Assembly: GCF_019279795.1 (NCBI RefSeq)
Contig: NC_056737.1
Location: 1,198,132,475 to 1,198,196,474, forward strand
Source: Protopterus annectens
Lineage: Eukaryota > Chordata > Ceratodontiformes > Protopteridae
Direction of reading: 5' to 3'
DNA: 64,000 bases
Positions 38,908 to 50,386 of the stretch are shown piece by piece. A program made the position numbers and the translations under genes. Under the pieces are notes generated by a model. That model was not told the DNA's origin and did no database searches. It saw nothing but the letters and a program-made list of their open reading frames with translations. Numbering within the stretch: the stretch's first letter is position 1; each line of letters begins with the position of its first letter.

Positions 38908-41800
38908 GGAAGGTAATGCTACTCAATGCTAGAAGTCTAAACCTCAAAATGCACTCTCTTGAGGCACTCCTAAAAATGGAGAGCATCGATATCTGTGCAG
39001 TAACTGAGACCTGGTTCAAGGCTCCAGAGAGCACCCCTGCAATACCAGGCTACAATTCTTTCCACACTTTTCAGCCACAAAACCAGGACCGAAACACTAA
39101 AGGTGGAGGAGTGTCCATATTCACCAAGGATATTCACACCTCCAGGCTAGTTGCCCAACACAATGCATCTGAAATTCTCTAGGTGCAACTAACACTAGGT
39201 AAGACTGCAATCCAAATTGTAGCTTGCTACAGATCCCCAACCATGCCCCAAGATTCTCACTACACCTTTCTAAACATACTGGAAAATATTAAGATACAAC
39301 CAAACACCCTAATACTGGGTGATTTCAACTACCCTGCCATTAATTGGGAAAACTACTCAGGTACCAACTCCTTTTCCCAACAGTTCTTGGAATTCATAAA
39401 TTCCAATGCCCTGGATCAACTAATCCATTGTCCCAACAGGGGCTCCAGTATCCTAGACCTGGTCATTACCAACATGGGAGATAGATGCTCCACCCCTCAT
39501 TGGTCAGGTCTGACCATAAGCAAATCACCCTTGACATCCACATCCCACCCCCACCCCCCAGTAAGGAAACCTCCTTAAAAAACTTCTCCAAAGCCAACTT
39601 CAAGCTACTGAAGTCAGAAGTGACAAACTTCACAACACCCACACAGACAGGATCTGGAAGTTCGACTGCAGAATACTACACTAAGGCACTGTACGAGCAC
39701 ATCCACTCGTGCATGAATCATGCCATCCCAAATAGAACCAAGATGCTCTTCTCCAAAAAAAAGGAAGCCAATCTGGTGGTCCCCTGCTATAAACAAACTA
39801 TACAACATAAGGAAGAAACTGCTGCAAAAAAAGAGGAAAATCTCAGGATGCAAAAAACTCCCTCACCAGCCTCAGTAAGAAGCTGAGATCCTTCATAAAA
39901 TCCTCAAAAGCTAGTTACAAAAATAAAATTGCCAAAGATTCCAAAGACAACCACAAGGCAGTCTATAGTTATGTCAAGAATCTAAATGGCAATGCCCAGA
40001 TCTGCTCTGAGTTACAACAGAATGGCATTAAATATACTGATCCCAAGGATATTGCCAATATCCTGGCAGATCGATTTAGTGCCAACTTCACCCCACTCTC
40101 ACCCCCTAAAGGGCCCATCTCAATACCAAAAGATTGCCAAATTCCGATAATCACGGCCACACAGGTAGAAACCGCACTCTCCAAAGCTAAGAATACAGCA
40201 TCCATGGGACCAGATAACATCCCCGGCTGTGTACTACATGAACTACAAAATGAACTGGCACCTCACCTAAGTGTCATGTTTAATCATAGCCTCACCTTAG
40301 GCTTTGTGCTCACTGAGTGGCGCACAGCTACAGTTATCCTGCTCCACAAGGGAGGATCCACCTTGGATCCCAGGAACTACCGTCCCATCAGTCTGACAAG
40401 CCTGATTTGCAAGGGCATGGAACGCATTATCATGGAACTTATAAACAAAGACATTGGCAACCTTCAAACACTGGACCCCACTCAGTTTGGATTTGTGAAG
40501 GGCCAATCTTATCTCCTGAATCTGATTGACTTCTTCGAATTAGTCTCCAGAGCTGTGGACGAGGGTAAGGCAGTCCACACAGCCTATCTGGACCTCTCCA
40601 AGGCCTTTGACACCATCCCCCACTCTGGAATCACAGATAAACTTACAAAGCTGGGCATAAATCCCTACGTCACTCGATGGGTTGCTAACTGGCTTACTGA
40701 CAGAACCCAGACAGTAAAAGTAGCCAACTCCAAATCCAGCTCCAGACAAGTGACAAGTGAAGTACCTCAGGGTTCAGTCCTGGGACCACTCTTATTTGGC
40801 ATCTACTTCTCTGAAGTACAGGCCAACACTAAGGGACTCTGGCTAACAAAGTTTGCAGATGACTGCAAACTGGGAGCCATTATTGAATCCCCAAATGATG
40901 TGGATATTTTACAAAAGGGCCTTACTGAAACAGCTGCCTGGTGTCAGAGCCATGGGCTCAAACTTAATGCCAAGAAATGTATAGTTATCCCCTTTGGAAA
41001 AAAAAACATGTACCCATGAATTACCACATAGGTGGCAGGACACTAAACATCAAAAGTGTGATGAGAGACTTAGGGACACTGGTGGACAGTGGTCTCACTT
41101 TCGATAACCACATTGCCATAACAGTCAGGAAATCCTTCTATGTGGCACACCTAATCACTAAGGGATTTTCATCCAGAAAAAAGGAGGTCATTGTCCTACT
41201 GTACTCATCCTTCATTAGACCCATTATAGAGTATAATGCCCCGTTTGGCATGTACCTCACAAGACATCTGCAACAGCTGGAAAGGCCACAGAAATACCTC
41301 ATTAAAAGAATCACAGGCCTAAAGCAGATGCCATATACTGACCGCCTAAAAAAGCTCCAGCTATACTCTGTGGCATATCGTCTACTCAGAGGCGATCTCT
41401 GCTTAACATACAAGGCCATGTCAGACCCTGAGCTGTTGGACATGCTCCACTTAAAGAAATCCCAATCCCACAGAGCCACACGCTCCAGGGATCTAAACCT
41501 TGTCATCACAATGAACAAAACTTGCTGAAGGGATAAGTTCCTGACCCAGAGACTCCCCATACTCTGGAATAGATTGCCCATACATATCAAGCAGAGCGCC
41601 TCATTTGCCCTCTTCAAAAGGTACCTTGATGATTGGATGGGAGATAGGAAATTCACCCCAGGGATCATGTCAGTCACCCTGCTAGACAGGGGCCTGGAGA
41701 AGTAAATATTGTGGGAAGAAATATCCAGGGAATTGTTATGGCTAGGCTTGCATAGGCCCTAGGGCCGATAGCCTAGTACCAACCTATGAACCTATGAATG
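38908..41800 (+). pseudogene. Nearly complete CR1 ORF2 (endonuclease + reverse transcriptase) with 3' tail
   Basis: The best CR1 copy. The endonuclease spans about 38,916-39,560 with AVTETWF, TLILGDFNYPAINWE and RSDHKQITLDIH, so all three catalytic blocks (Glu, Asp/Asn, His) are present. One TAG at 39,180-39,182 and a frameshift near 39,490 break it. The linker at 39,580-40,200 contains another frame change. The RT frame (40,204-41,019) has NYRPISLTSL, DLSKAFDTIPHSG, VPQGSVLGPLLFG and KFADDCKLGAI, with the YxDD equivalent FADD intact. The C-terminal domain continues in 40,977-41,528 after a one-base shift in an A-run. The 3' end is ACCAACCTATGAACCTATG at 41,779-41,797. ORF1 is absent, so it is 5'-truncated just at ORF2. 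Few lesions suggest moderate age. Confidence 0.92.
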
Positions 41801-42108
41801 CTGGTCACAGTAACTCACAGAGAAGTACAGCAGTACAGCTGAACATACATGTGTATCACATTTATTAAGTTTACAAATACGTCTTTGTAGATCTACATGA
41901 CACTAACATCACACTGACATGTATAAGTCACACACATTTGACACCTACTGGTGATGTGATGTTATCGCCATATATGTGTGTGTGTCATGTGACGACATTG
42001 CTCATACGCCATGTGAATGTTGTCTTGACATGGGCATGTCTGTTTGCCTGTAGTGGTGTCCTTACCTATCAGCACATGCCTGGATGTGTTCATATTAATG
42101 CAATTGAC
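41801..42108. other. No feature seen
   Basis: Unrecognised spacer between two LINEs. It should be the original upstream flank of the Myb exon if the CR1 inserted there. Confidence 0.4.
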
Positions 42109-42114
42109 CTTAAA

Positions 42115-44795
42115 GCTGTGTATATTTATTTATTTTTATTTATTTTACATTTGCTGACCGGGCTAGTCTAACTGGATATATGTCCATTTTCAGTAGAGGC
42201 TCTGGGAGAAAAGCTCCAATGGAATATTACATGGTTATACAGCAATAAGCAATACGTGATTAGAATTAATAAACAAGGTTAGTTATTATGTACAACTATG
42301 ATAGGAGCAAACAGAGAGAAATACAAAAGTCTAAAAGTCTAAAACAAAACAAAAAAAAATACTGTGCATAAGAGATAAATTTCTTTACATAGATATAATG
42401 TAAAGGAAAGTTGTAAGGGTAAAGAGTGAGAAAAGAGACAAAGTAAGGGGAAGGTTAATCTGGGTTGGTACAGGGGCAAAGCCATTGACTCTTGAGATGT
42501 ATAATCAGTTGTCTTTTAAAAAGTGAGTGTAGACAAGGATGTGATATCAAAGGGAAGTTTGTTCCACCTTTTTTCCAACAGAGTTGTAAAAGAGGCAATC
42601 CCCAGCTGAGTTATTAAGTTTGGGGGTATGAACCAGTAGTTTGTTAGAGGAGCATAGCTGTTTCATGTTATTGTAAGGTGTTACAAGGTTAGAGAGTATT
42701 GGTATTTTACTTGGTTGGTAAAGGACTTTGTGAGCTATTAAGAGCTGTTGAAGTATTAATTTGTTAGGAAATTCTAGCCAGCCTAGTTGTCTTAGGTTCA
42801 GGCAATGGTGAGTACGAAACTGGGATCCTGTAGCAAATCTAGCAGTATTGTAGTAAGATGTAGCAAGTTTCTTAAGGTTGCTTTTGGAGAGATTAGTATA
42901 GATGAGGGAGGCATATAGAAGAGTTGAGATAAGGTGAGATCTAGCTAAGATGGTTCTTGTTTCATGTGTAAGGAAGGGTTTGATTCTGTAATGGTAACCA
43001 ATTTTTTTGTTAACTACTTTTATTGTGTTGTTGATCTGTGAGTCAAAGCTTAGATTACTGTCAATTATTATTCCTAATAATTTTGTAGTTGAGTCAGGAG
43101 AAATGAGAGCACAATTAGCTGATGTGAGAGAGAAATTAAGTGGTGTACATTTACAAGAAGGTGAGAACAGTAACAGTTTGGTTTTCTTAGGGTTGAGGAG
43201 AAGGCAATGGTCAGAGAACCATTTTTCAATTGTAGAAAAGGCTTTTTGGGTAAGGGACTGAAGTTCAGTTTGAGAAGTGGCAGTGCAGATAATAGTAGAA
43301 TCATCTGCATATTGTATGCAGGTGGTGTTAGGGATAGCTGATTGGAGGTCATTGATAAAGATTGAAAATAACAGGGGGGGCTAGGATAGAGCCTTGGGGT
43401 ACTCCTAAAGAGGTAGGAAGGAGATTAGATATTGAATTTTTCCAAAGCACTGCCTGCTGACGGTTATCTATGTAGGATATAAACCATGTTAAAGAAGGGG
43501 TGTCAAGTGAGAGGGATTTTAATATGTGCAGGAGGAGTTTATGATTAACCATGTCGAAAGCTTTAGATAAGTCAATGAAGACTGAAGATGTTAGATAATT
43601 TTTGTTGCGGTTGTGGTTGATGGTGTTGGTAAAGGAGAATAAGGCAGTAGTAGTACTGTGGGAAGGTCTGAATCCATGCTGGCAGTTAACAAGTAGATTG
43701 TTTTGGAGGAGGTGATTAAGAAGTTGTTTGTGGATACATTTTTCCAAAATTTTAGCTAGGGGTGATAGTAGTGCTATTGGGCGATAGTTTGAAAGGTCTT
43801 TACAGTTCCCCCCTTTGTGTAGTAGGATAATGTGAGATATCTTCCACATAGAAGGGAAGATTTCTTCGTTAATAGATCTATTTATCAGAATAGAAATAGG
43901 GTAAGTGATGGCTTTGGCTCCAATTTGCAAAAATTCAGCAGGAAGTTTGTCTGCAGAGGGAGTGGAAGGTTTTAGTTTTTGAAGGAGAGATAAGACAAAG
44001 GATGTAGATATAGGTTGTAATTGAAAATTAGGTGGAGTATTTCCAGTAGGTAAAAATAGTTTAGTGGTGTCAGGGGCTAGGTGACTAGCAAGAGTTTGGA
44101 TGGTATTAGTGAAGAAGAAATTGAAGTCACTGACAATTTGTGTGGGGTTGTCTAGGTTGGAATCCTGAGGGTGTGGTGTTGTAGACTGGCTTGGGGATAG
44201 GAGATTATTAATGCTGGCCCAGAATTTTTTAGGATCATTTTTGGAGGTTTGTTGAAATTAAAGGTAGTAGTTATTTTTGTCTGTCATGATGGCTTTTTTT
44301 TGTATTATTCCTAAGCTCTTTGAAGTATTGGTGGTCTAATTGTTTTTTTGTGGTACGCCATTTTGCCCAGGATTTGTTTCTGAGAATAATTTTTTGCCTA
44401 GTAGTGTTGGTCAGCCAGGGAGCTGCTTTAGCTTTGGTTCTAATAGTACGACTTGGGGCATGGTGATCAAGGACAGACAAGGAAGTGGTGTTGAAGTATT
44501 CTACTGCTTTGTTAAGAGGGAGATATTTTAGTGGTGACCAATTACATAGTCTTAACTCAGTTTGAAAGTGCTCAGTATTGAATTGCTTTTTGGAGCGTAA
44601 GGTTCTATATGTAGTAGGTAAAATTAGGTTGGTTTTATGTCTTACGATATATGTTAGAGAGTGGTCACTTAGGTTGTCTTGTAAGGTACCGGATTGGTAA
44701 TTCTGTTGGGGAGAATTAGTGAGTATCCAGTCTAAGGTGGTTTCTTTTTTGTTTGTTTTGTTAGTTCTAGTAGGACTATTGATGAGATGCTACAT
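42115..44795 (-). pseudogene. Jockey/L2-like LINE ORF2, 5'-truncated, minus strand
   Basis: A different LINE family from CR1. In transcript order: the end of an APE endonuclease with LSDHSLTYIVRH (near 44,655-44,690), a linker with VLDHHAPSRTIRTKAKAAPW (44,420-44,480), then RT with SNYRPIALLSPLAKILEKCI, QHGFRPSHSTTTALF, VFIDLSKAFDMVNHK and GVPQGS (43,349-43,930), and QYADDSTII (about 43,290-43,315). A C-terminal domain follows (LGIIIDSNLSFDSQI, LRQLGWLEFP). The 3' end has a TTTATTTATTTTTATTT-type tail (42,119-42,148) and a conserved block reading TTGCTGACCGGGCTAGTC on the plus strand. The catalytic Asp pair is intact, but frames break near 43,350 and 44,270. The clade is not settled. Confidence 0.82.
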
Positions 44796-45309
44796 ATATA
44801 GTCATACATAGCCATTAGGGACATGACCTGTGACCATACAGACTTGCAAGCATGTATGTGTTTTGCCATATACATTTACATGGCACTGTACAGCTGTGTA
44901 GCATCCTGTCATGTATTGCCTGTGTTGCGCATGTGTAACACATGGGACAATAGCTAGCCTGATGGTATTTGCAAGGATGGATATCAACTTTGGCATGTAT
45001 GGTCATAGTGATGTGGTAGGCTATATGCCCTGGGCCATTTATGAGCCTAGGCAGACAGGCTACCTAGCTGTAGGCAACAGACAGGTAATATTCAGTGGCC
45101 AGTTCAAGCAGTGCCACAGAACTGATACACATGGTTACTGATATGTTTGGCATGCAGTCATCACACGATGTCACAGATTGGGGCGATGTGCAGCTTCTCT
45201 GGACAGGGATTCATAGTATGGCAAGACTATGTTAAGTCTATGGGACAGGGATATGTCAGGCATGTTGTGATCCTTGTACTAAAAAGGTGGATGTCCATGA
45301 CGTATGTGT
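44796..45309. other. No feature seen
   Basis: Unrecognised spacer between LINE copies. A palindromic-looking word pair (CATGTGTAACACATGG at 44,929) is likely trivial. Confidence 0.4.
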
Positions 45310-45385
45310 TTATTTGGGATCAGGGTGTGTTAAGTGTAACATGTCCAACACCTCTGGGTTGGACATGGCTTTATTCAGGGTAGGC
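45310..45385 (-). pseudogene. Small CR1 RT fragment, minus strand
   Basis: The complement encodes KAMSNPEVLDMLHLT, matching the segment AMSNPELLDMLHLK of the other CR1 copies. It is antisense to the plus-strand CR1 that starts about 200 bp downstream. Confidence 0.7.
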
Positions 45386-45589
45386 TGCATGCTACATAGT
45401 ACAGCTAGGGATTGTGAAGGGCAGAGTAGGCCATCTACACATTGGGCAAAAACCCTTAAAGGAAATATGTGATCTATTATGGGCCACATGGGTGTTGAGT
45501 ATGGCTGAGCAGTTATCTCTATATTCCTGGATGGCACCCTGTCATGATTAGGGGTGCCACATACGACTACCTGTCTTTTGTGATGACAT

Positions 45590-46795
45590 TACTATCAAAG
45601 GCGTTCAACACCATCCCACACTCAGGAATCATAGAGAAACTCACCAGCTTAAATATCAACCCCCATGTCACGAGATGGGTTGCCAATTGGCTCTCAGACA
45701 GAACCCACACGGTAAGAGTGACAGGCGCCATGTCTGACTCTAAACCAGTCACAAGTGGAATCCCACAGGGCTCAGTCCTGGGACCCCTCCTGTTCGGTAT
45801 ATATTTCTCCGAAGTACAGGCAAAGGCGGAGGGACTGTGGGTAACCAAGTTCGCAGATGACTGTAAATTGAGTGCAATAATTGACACTCCAGCTGACACA
45901 GACATCCTGCAAAAGGGTCTCACAGAGACAAACACCTGGTGTCAAAGTCACGGCCTCAAGCTAAATGCCAAAAAATGCATAGTAATCCCATTTGGGAAAA
46001 ACAAAGTTCCTACAAACTACCACATAGATGGGAATCCACTAAGTACAGAAGAAGTAATTAGGGACCTGGGTACCCAAGTAGATAGCATGCTCTCCTTTGA
46101 TAACCACATAGCCAAAACGGTCAGGAAATCCTTCTATGTGGCACACCTGATCACAAAGGGTTTCTCATCCAGATCCAAGGAGGTGATTGTGCCCCTTTAC
46201 TCCTCACTCATTAGGCCCATAATAGAGTACAATGCCCCATTTGGGATGTACGTCACTAGACACCTGCAACAACTAGAAAGACCACAGAAGTACCACACTA
46301 AGAGGATTAAGGGTCTTAAACAATTACCCTATGAAGCACGACTAAAAAAGCTCCAGCTCTTCTCAGTCACTTACCGTCTGCTCAGAGGTGACCTATGCCT
46401 GACCTATAGGGCCATGTCAAACCCTGAACTAATGGACATGCTTCACCTCAAAAAAACGAGATTCCTAAGAAACACTCATTCTAGCGACTTGAACCTATGT
46501 ACAACAATAAACAGGACATGCTGGAGGGATAGATTCCTGTCCCAGCGACTCCCCTCCCTCTGGAATAGAATCCCAATCCATATTCGACAGAGCTCCTCTC
46601 TGACACTCTTCAAGAGAAATCTTGATGAGTGGATGGGTAATCGTAAGTTCTACCCTGGGATCACTTCAGGAGCCATGTTGATAGAGGCCCAGGTTACTGA
46701 TCTAATGGGGAGGCGAAAGCCATCACTCTGTGGCTAGGCTTATAAATGCCCATGGGCAGATAGCCTAGTACTTACCTATTAACCTATGAACCTAA
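45590..46795 (+). pseudogene. CR1 LINE 3' half with a 397-codon open frame
   Basis: CR1 homology begins at LSKAFNTIPHSGII (about 45,591) and stays in one frame to the stop near 46,737. It includes GIPQGSVLGPLLFGIYF, TKFADDCKLSAI, CQSHGLKLNAKKC, RDLGTQVDSMLSFDNH, RRLKKLQ-type and RLLRGDLCLTYRAM blocks, and the C-terminal DEWMGNRKFYPGITSG. The 3' tail reads CCTATTAACCTATGAACC (46,775-46,792). Upstream codons in the same frame (45,544-45,590) are not CR1. It lacks the endonuclease and the RT N-terminus, so it cannot be autonomous. The open frame indicates a young subfamily or chance preservation. It differs in many residues from the copy at 40.2-41.5 kb (for example GAMSDSKPVTSG), so it belongs to another subfamily. 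Confidence 0.9.
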
Positions 46796-46799
46796 GGGA

Positions 46800-47660
46800 A
46801 GTACTGTCCAGCTGCATCTCATACACACAGTTGCCATTATGTTGACCGCTACCTAGGTGGTAGTTAATGGGTACAGGGTTTGTAACATAGGGGATGACAA
46901 TGCAATACTTATCTGTCAGAATGAGGTCATACATCACACACCACACATCTGACACACTAAGGCCCTTTTGTATGTTGAACACAGCACACAATGAGTCAAC
47001 TATTGCTCCTAGTTCATAATCTTTGCAGACATCAGTAGGCTGATGCCTTCTGTGTTAGTCTATGTGGTATAGATACCAAAGAGGGGGCGTACCAGGAATG
47101 ACCCCTGTATTACTGTGGGTGGCACTGGTCTGATGTGTGTGTATTCATCAGACACCCTCTGTAGTGTGGGTTCTGCCAACAGTCCAGTTGTCAACCACTC
47201 CTCTGACATAGATATATACACCTAGTTTACTGAGTGTAGCTGGAACACAGTATAGGTGATGGTGTCCTATGACCTGGCATGGTCATGATATGCAGTGTGA
47301 ATCAACCCTACTGTCATCTACATCTGTACTGAGGACATCAATTACACTGACCATGGTTCATGGCTGCACAGACCAGACTCAGCAGGGTAATCGTGCACTA
47401 TGTCCCATTATCAATGGCGTCTCCCCCTTTGTGGGATGTGATAACTGTTGCTGTGCACCATTCGGTGTGTACACAGCCTGACATGGAGCTATGATTGAAC
47501 ATGATGAGTATGTGGATAGCTGAATGTTCTTACATTTGTGTAGGATACACCCAGGGATGGTGACAGGTCCCAAGAAAGCTGTATGTATGACATTAGAGAG
47601 TGCAGCTTGTACCTGCATAGTGGTTAGTACAGTGGCCCTGTAGTGTACATGGATATATTA
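46800..47660 (-). pseudogene. Old CR1 RT remnant, minus strand
   Basis: Fragments of translation match CR1: CIVIPYVTNPVPINYHLG (about 46,850-46,905), a VPQG-like region near 47,080-47,110, and GCVHTEWCTATVI with SHKGETPL (47,410-47,480). It is heavily decayed, and faces the 3' end of the preceding plus-strand CR1 with a gap of only a few bases. Confidence 0.65.
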
Positions 47661-48420
47661 ATAAGTGTACCTGTTGGGGGTGGGGGGTGGGAGTAGGTTT
47701 CAGTTCTCCGAGACGCTATCAGGATGAACGGGTGCTATTTATGTAGGTGCAGTACTTCCCATGCCATAGTGCTGTGCAGCACAGCAGGTCTTGTCATTGC
47801 CATTACAATTAATGACACAGCTATAGAATGCTCTGTGCTTGGCCTCATAATATGTGTAGCTTTACGTGGTTTCATATGGTGTATCTGCATCTTACTGAGG
47901 CTGACCAGGGATCACCTACACTCATGTGTGTTCACTCTTGCAACAGTTACTACCTTCTGTGGTACAGTTTAAAGCATGGTACCAGTTTGCCTACTTGTTT
48001 GTGTTGGGTTGACTCATGGTTCTGTTTCAATGGCACAATCACTGCACATATGTGACTGCTTAAGGTTCATTTGTGTAGTATTCAGCATTTGCACATGCAT
48101 TGTCCATCTGCATGGGTGCCATGGCACTCACCACTCTGCTCTTAGGGAACATAACATTGGCATTGGAGACTAACTATGTGTAGCATACTGTTAGCCCTGT
48201 TTGTGTGATCCAAGTCACTGGGGTCAATGGAATCCAACATTTATTGAGTGTAGGTGTTGGTACATGAGGTGTCTTCACAGTTCATAATGGAATAGTTGAG
48301 AGTAGTCAATAGTATGGTTCTGTCTCAGACCTATTCTTCTCCATTACAGCACATTATGGCAGTTGGGAAGTCCACGGCCTGGTGGGTGATCTGTCTCAAG
48401 GTGCATTTTGAATTCCACTG
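47661..48420. other. No feature seen
   Basis: Unrecognised sequence with no frame showing homology. Confidence 0.4.
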
Positions 48421-48424
48421 TGGC

Positions 48425-48535
48425 ACAAAGGTAGTTGCTCAGCATAATGCATCTGATGTTATGCAAGTGTAATTAGCGTGGGGTATACATATCCTTCAGG
48501 AATATGGACACACCTGCAGCCCATGTGTTCCAATA
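48425..48535. pseudogene. Two abutting CR1 endonuclease scraps in opposite orientation
   Basis: Plus strand 48,425-48,478 encodes VVAQHNASDVMQV. The following 48,480-48,530 encodes, on the minus strand, AAGVSIFLKDMYT. In an intact CR1 these two blocks are adjacent and in the same direction (GGGVSIFTKDIHTSRLVAQHNAS). Here one has been inverted. Confidence 0.6.
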
Positions 48536-49723
48536 AAGGATAATGGGCAAAAGGTGAGGTATGTGTTATAACATGGTTATGCAGGTGTGCTCTCCAGAGC
48601 ATTGAAACATGTCTGAGCCACTGCACAGATATGTTCTCCATGTTAGGGATTGACATATGTGTGTCTGTATAGTGTTTCTGACATGTATCATTGTGTAGCG
48701 AGACCCGCAGTTTATTGCTTGGCTGTCCCTGTAACAGCAGTGGACCCTCACCTGAACCATGCATGATGAAGGCACTATAGGGGAAGCATGAGCCCTAGGC
48801 TGTATCCAGATTCCCAGGGGTGACAGGTGCAGGCCCTGTCTGGCAAAGCATCATGGTCTGTCAACCATATTATCCCAGGACAACAGATACTGGATACCCT
48901 GTGACATGCACCACTACACTACACAATTGTGGAATACAATCCTTTTGTCCCTGTACTGCAGTATCATTCTGGCCAGTGGCAGAATGCTACACAGGCCTTG
49001 GGACACACCTGCATGGCCTACAAGACCTGACATTTCCTACATGTGTTTCCATGCTGTCCAGGCTACTGCACCACAGGTCCTGCACAATAACATGGAATAT
49101 GCCAGAGCCATGTGTATAGATCAATAGGTGGTCTGAGTGTATGAGTATGTGGCTAATCATGTCAGACAGGCAGCTGACAGTATGTATGCCCCCATATAGG
49201 TCGGTGCTAGGGTTTGCATTCACAAATGAGTACTGTCGGGCATATTTCCAGTCATGTGTTCAGAGGTGTGGCACAATTATGCAAACTATGTCATACAGTT
49301 TGTGTATATCGGTGCCTTTCTCTTCCTGCTTGGGGTGTCACTTATTTGTCCAGATATTTAGATGCGTCTGTGAATGTGTGTGATTTCCGGTAGTGTGTGT
49401 GGGTGACCTTACTGTGTTCTGGTAAGGGTATGTGTTGGTTGTGTTGATGAGCTGCATGTGTTAACCTACACCTCATAACTGTCCAGTCCAGTCATGGCTG
49501 TAGACTGGACTGCCGTCCAGCTTACCCCTGTAGCTGCATCCCAGATAATGTGTGGGGCGTGGTGTTAGGTGGGTCTGGCAGTGTACATGGCATGGAGATT
49601 ACATTCCCCCAGGATGGCCACATACACAAAGCTCACATTTGGAGACACCAGTAGCTGACGGGTGGGCATGCCTGTATGAGCAGTCAGTACTACAAGTACC
49701 AAGTACTGTCTTTAGTTTACGTA
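48536..49723. other. No feature seen
   Basis: Unrecognised sequence upstream of the repeat that flanks the PLE. Confidence 0.4.
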
Positions 49724-50386
49724 TTGCCTATGAAGATGTTATAGACAGTGATGCTCACATGTAATTATTTGTGTTATGGACATGACAACACTGGCTATTA
49801 CGGAAACAGTGTAGCTACCCTTGGAAGCAAACCTCCTCTGAGGAGCACATCACATCCTGTTAGTTGATTACAGATGATGCAAGTGCCTACAGGTCTGTTT
49901 TCTTCTCTGGGTATATACTCACATATCCACCAGGACCATGAGCTCTGTTGGGCACAGACACCCACTCCCCAAACAGTCATGTATCAATAGGCTCTGATGC
50001 CACTATCAACATGATCATGATATAATCAGATAATGTGAGCCATCACCTATGATGTGGCTATTAAACATGGGCAGCTGTCTCCTATATCTTACACTCCTAC
50101 TGCAGATGTTACACTGGAGTTAAAGATGATGTGCAACCTGTTTCATTACCAGTGCTCTGCACTACCTTGCATACAGTATGTGCAGGTGGCTGTTAGGTTG
50201 GGCTACACAAACCTGGTAGTTCAACCAGTGTGTCTGCACTCTCAATATCCACTCTATGTAGGTGTGCACATAGTCATTTGGCCCAGCCCTGTAACAAGGG
50301 TCACTACACATTTGCATAACATGTACACATGCACAGCTGTTATTGCTTGTAAATGGTAGTAGAGAGGTGGATATTACATGTGTTAT
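49724..50386 (+). repeat. Left 663-bp direct repeat flanking the PLE
   Basis: From TTGCCTATGAAGATGTTATA to TTACATGTGTTAT this repeats at 53,966-54,630 with only scattered differences (by eye about 3-4%). Nothing in it is recognised as PLE or other transposon sequence. Confidence 0.9.

Noticed and set aside
38891-39034. N-terminal extension of the Myb frame up to 39,034
   Set aside because: Those codons are the antisense of the CR1 endonuclease, so they are not original protein.
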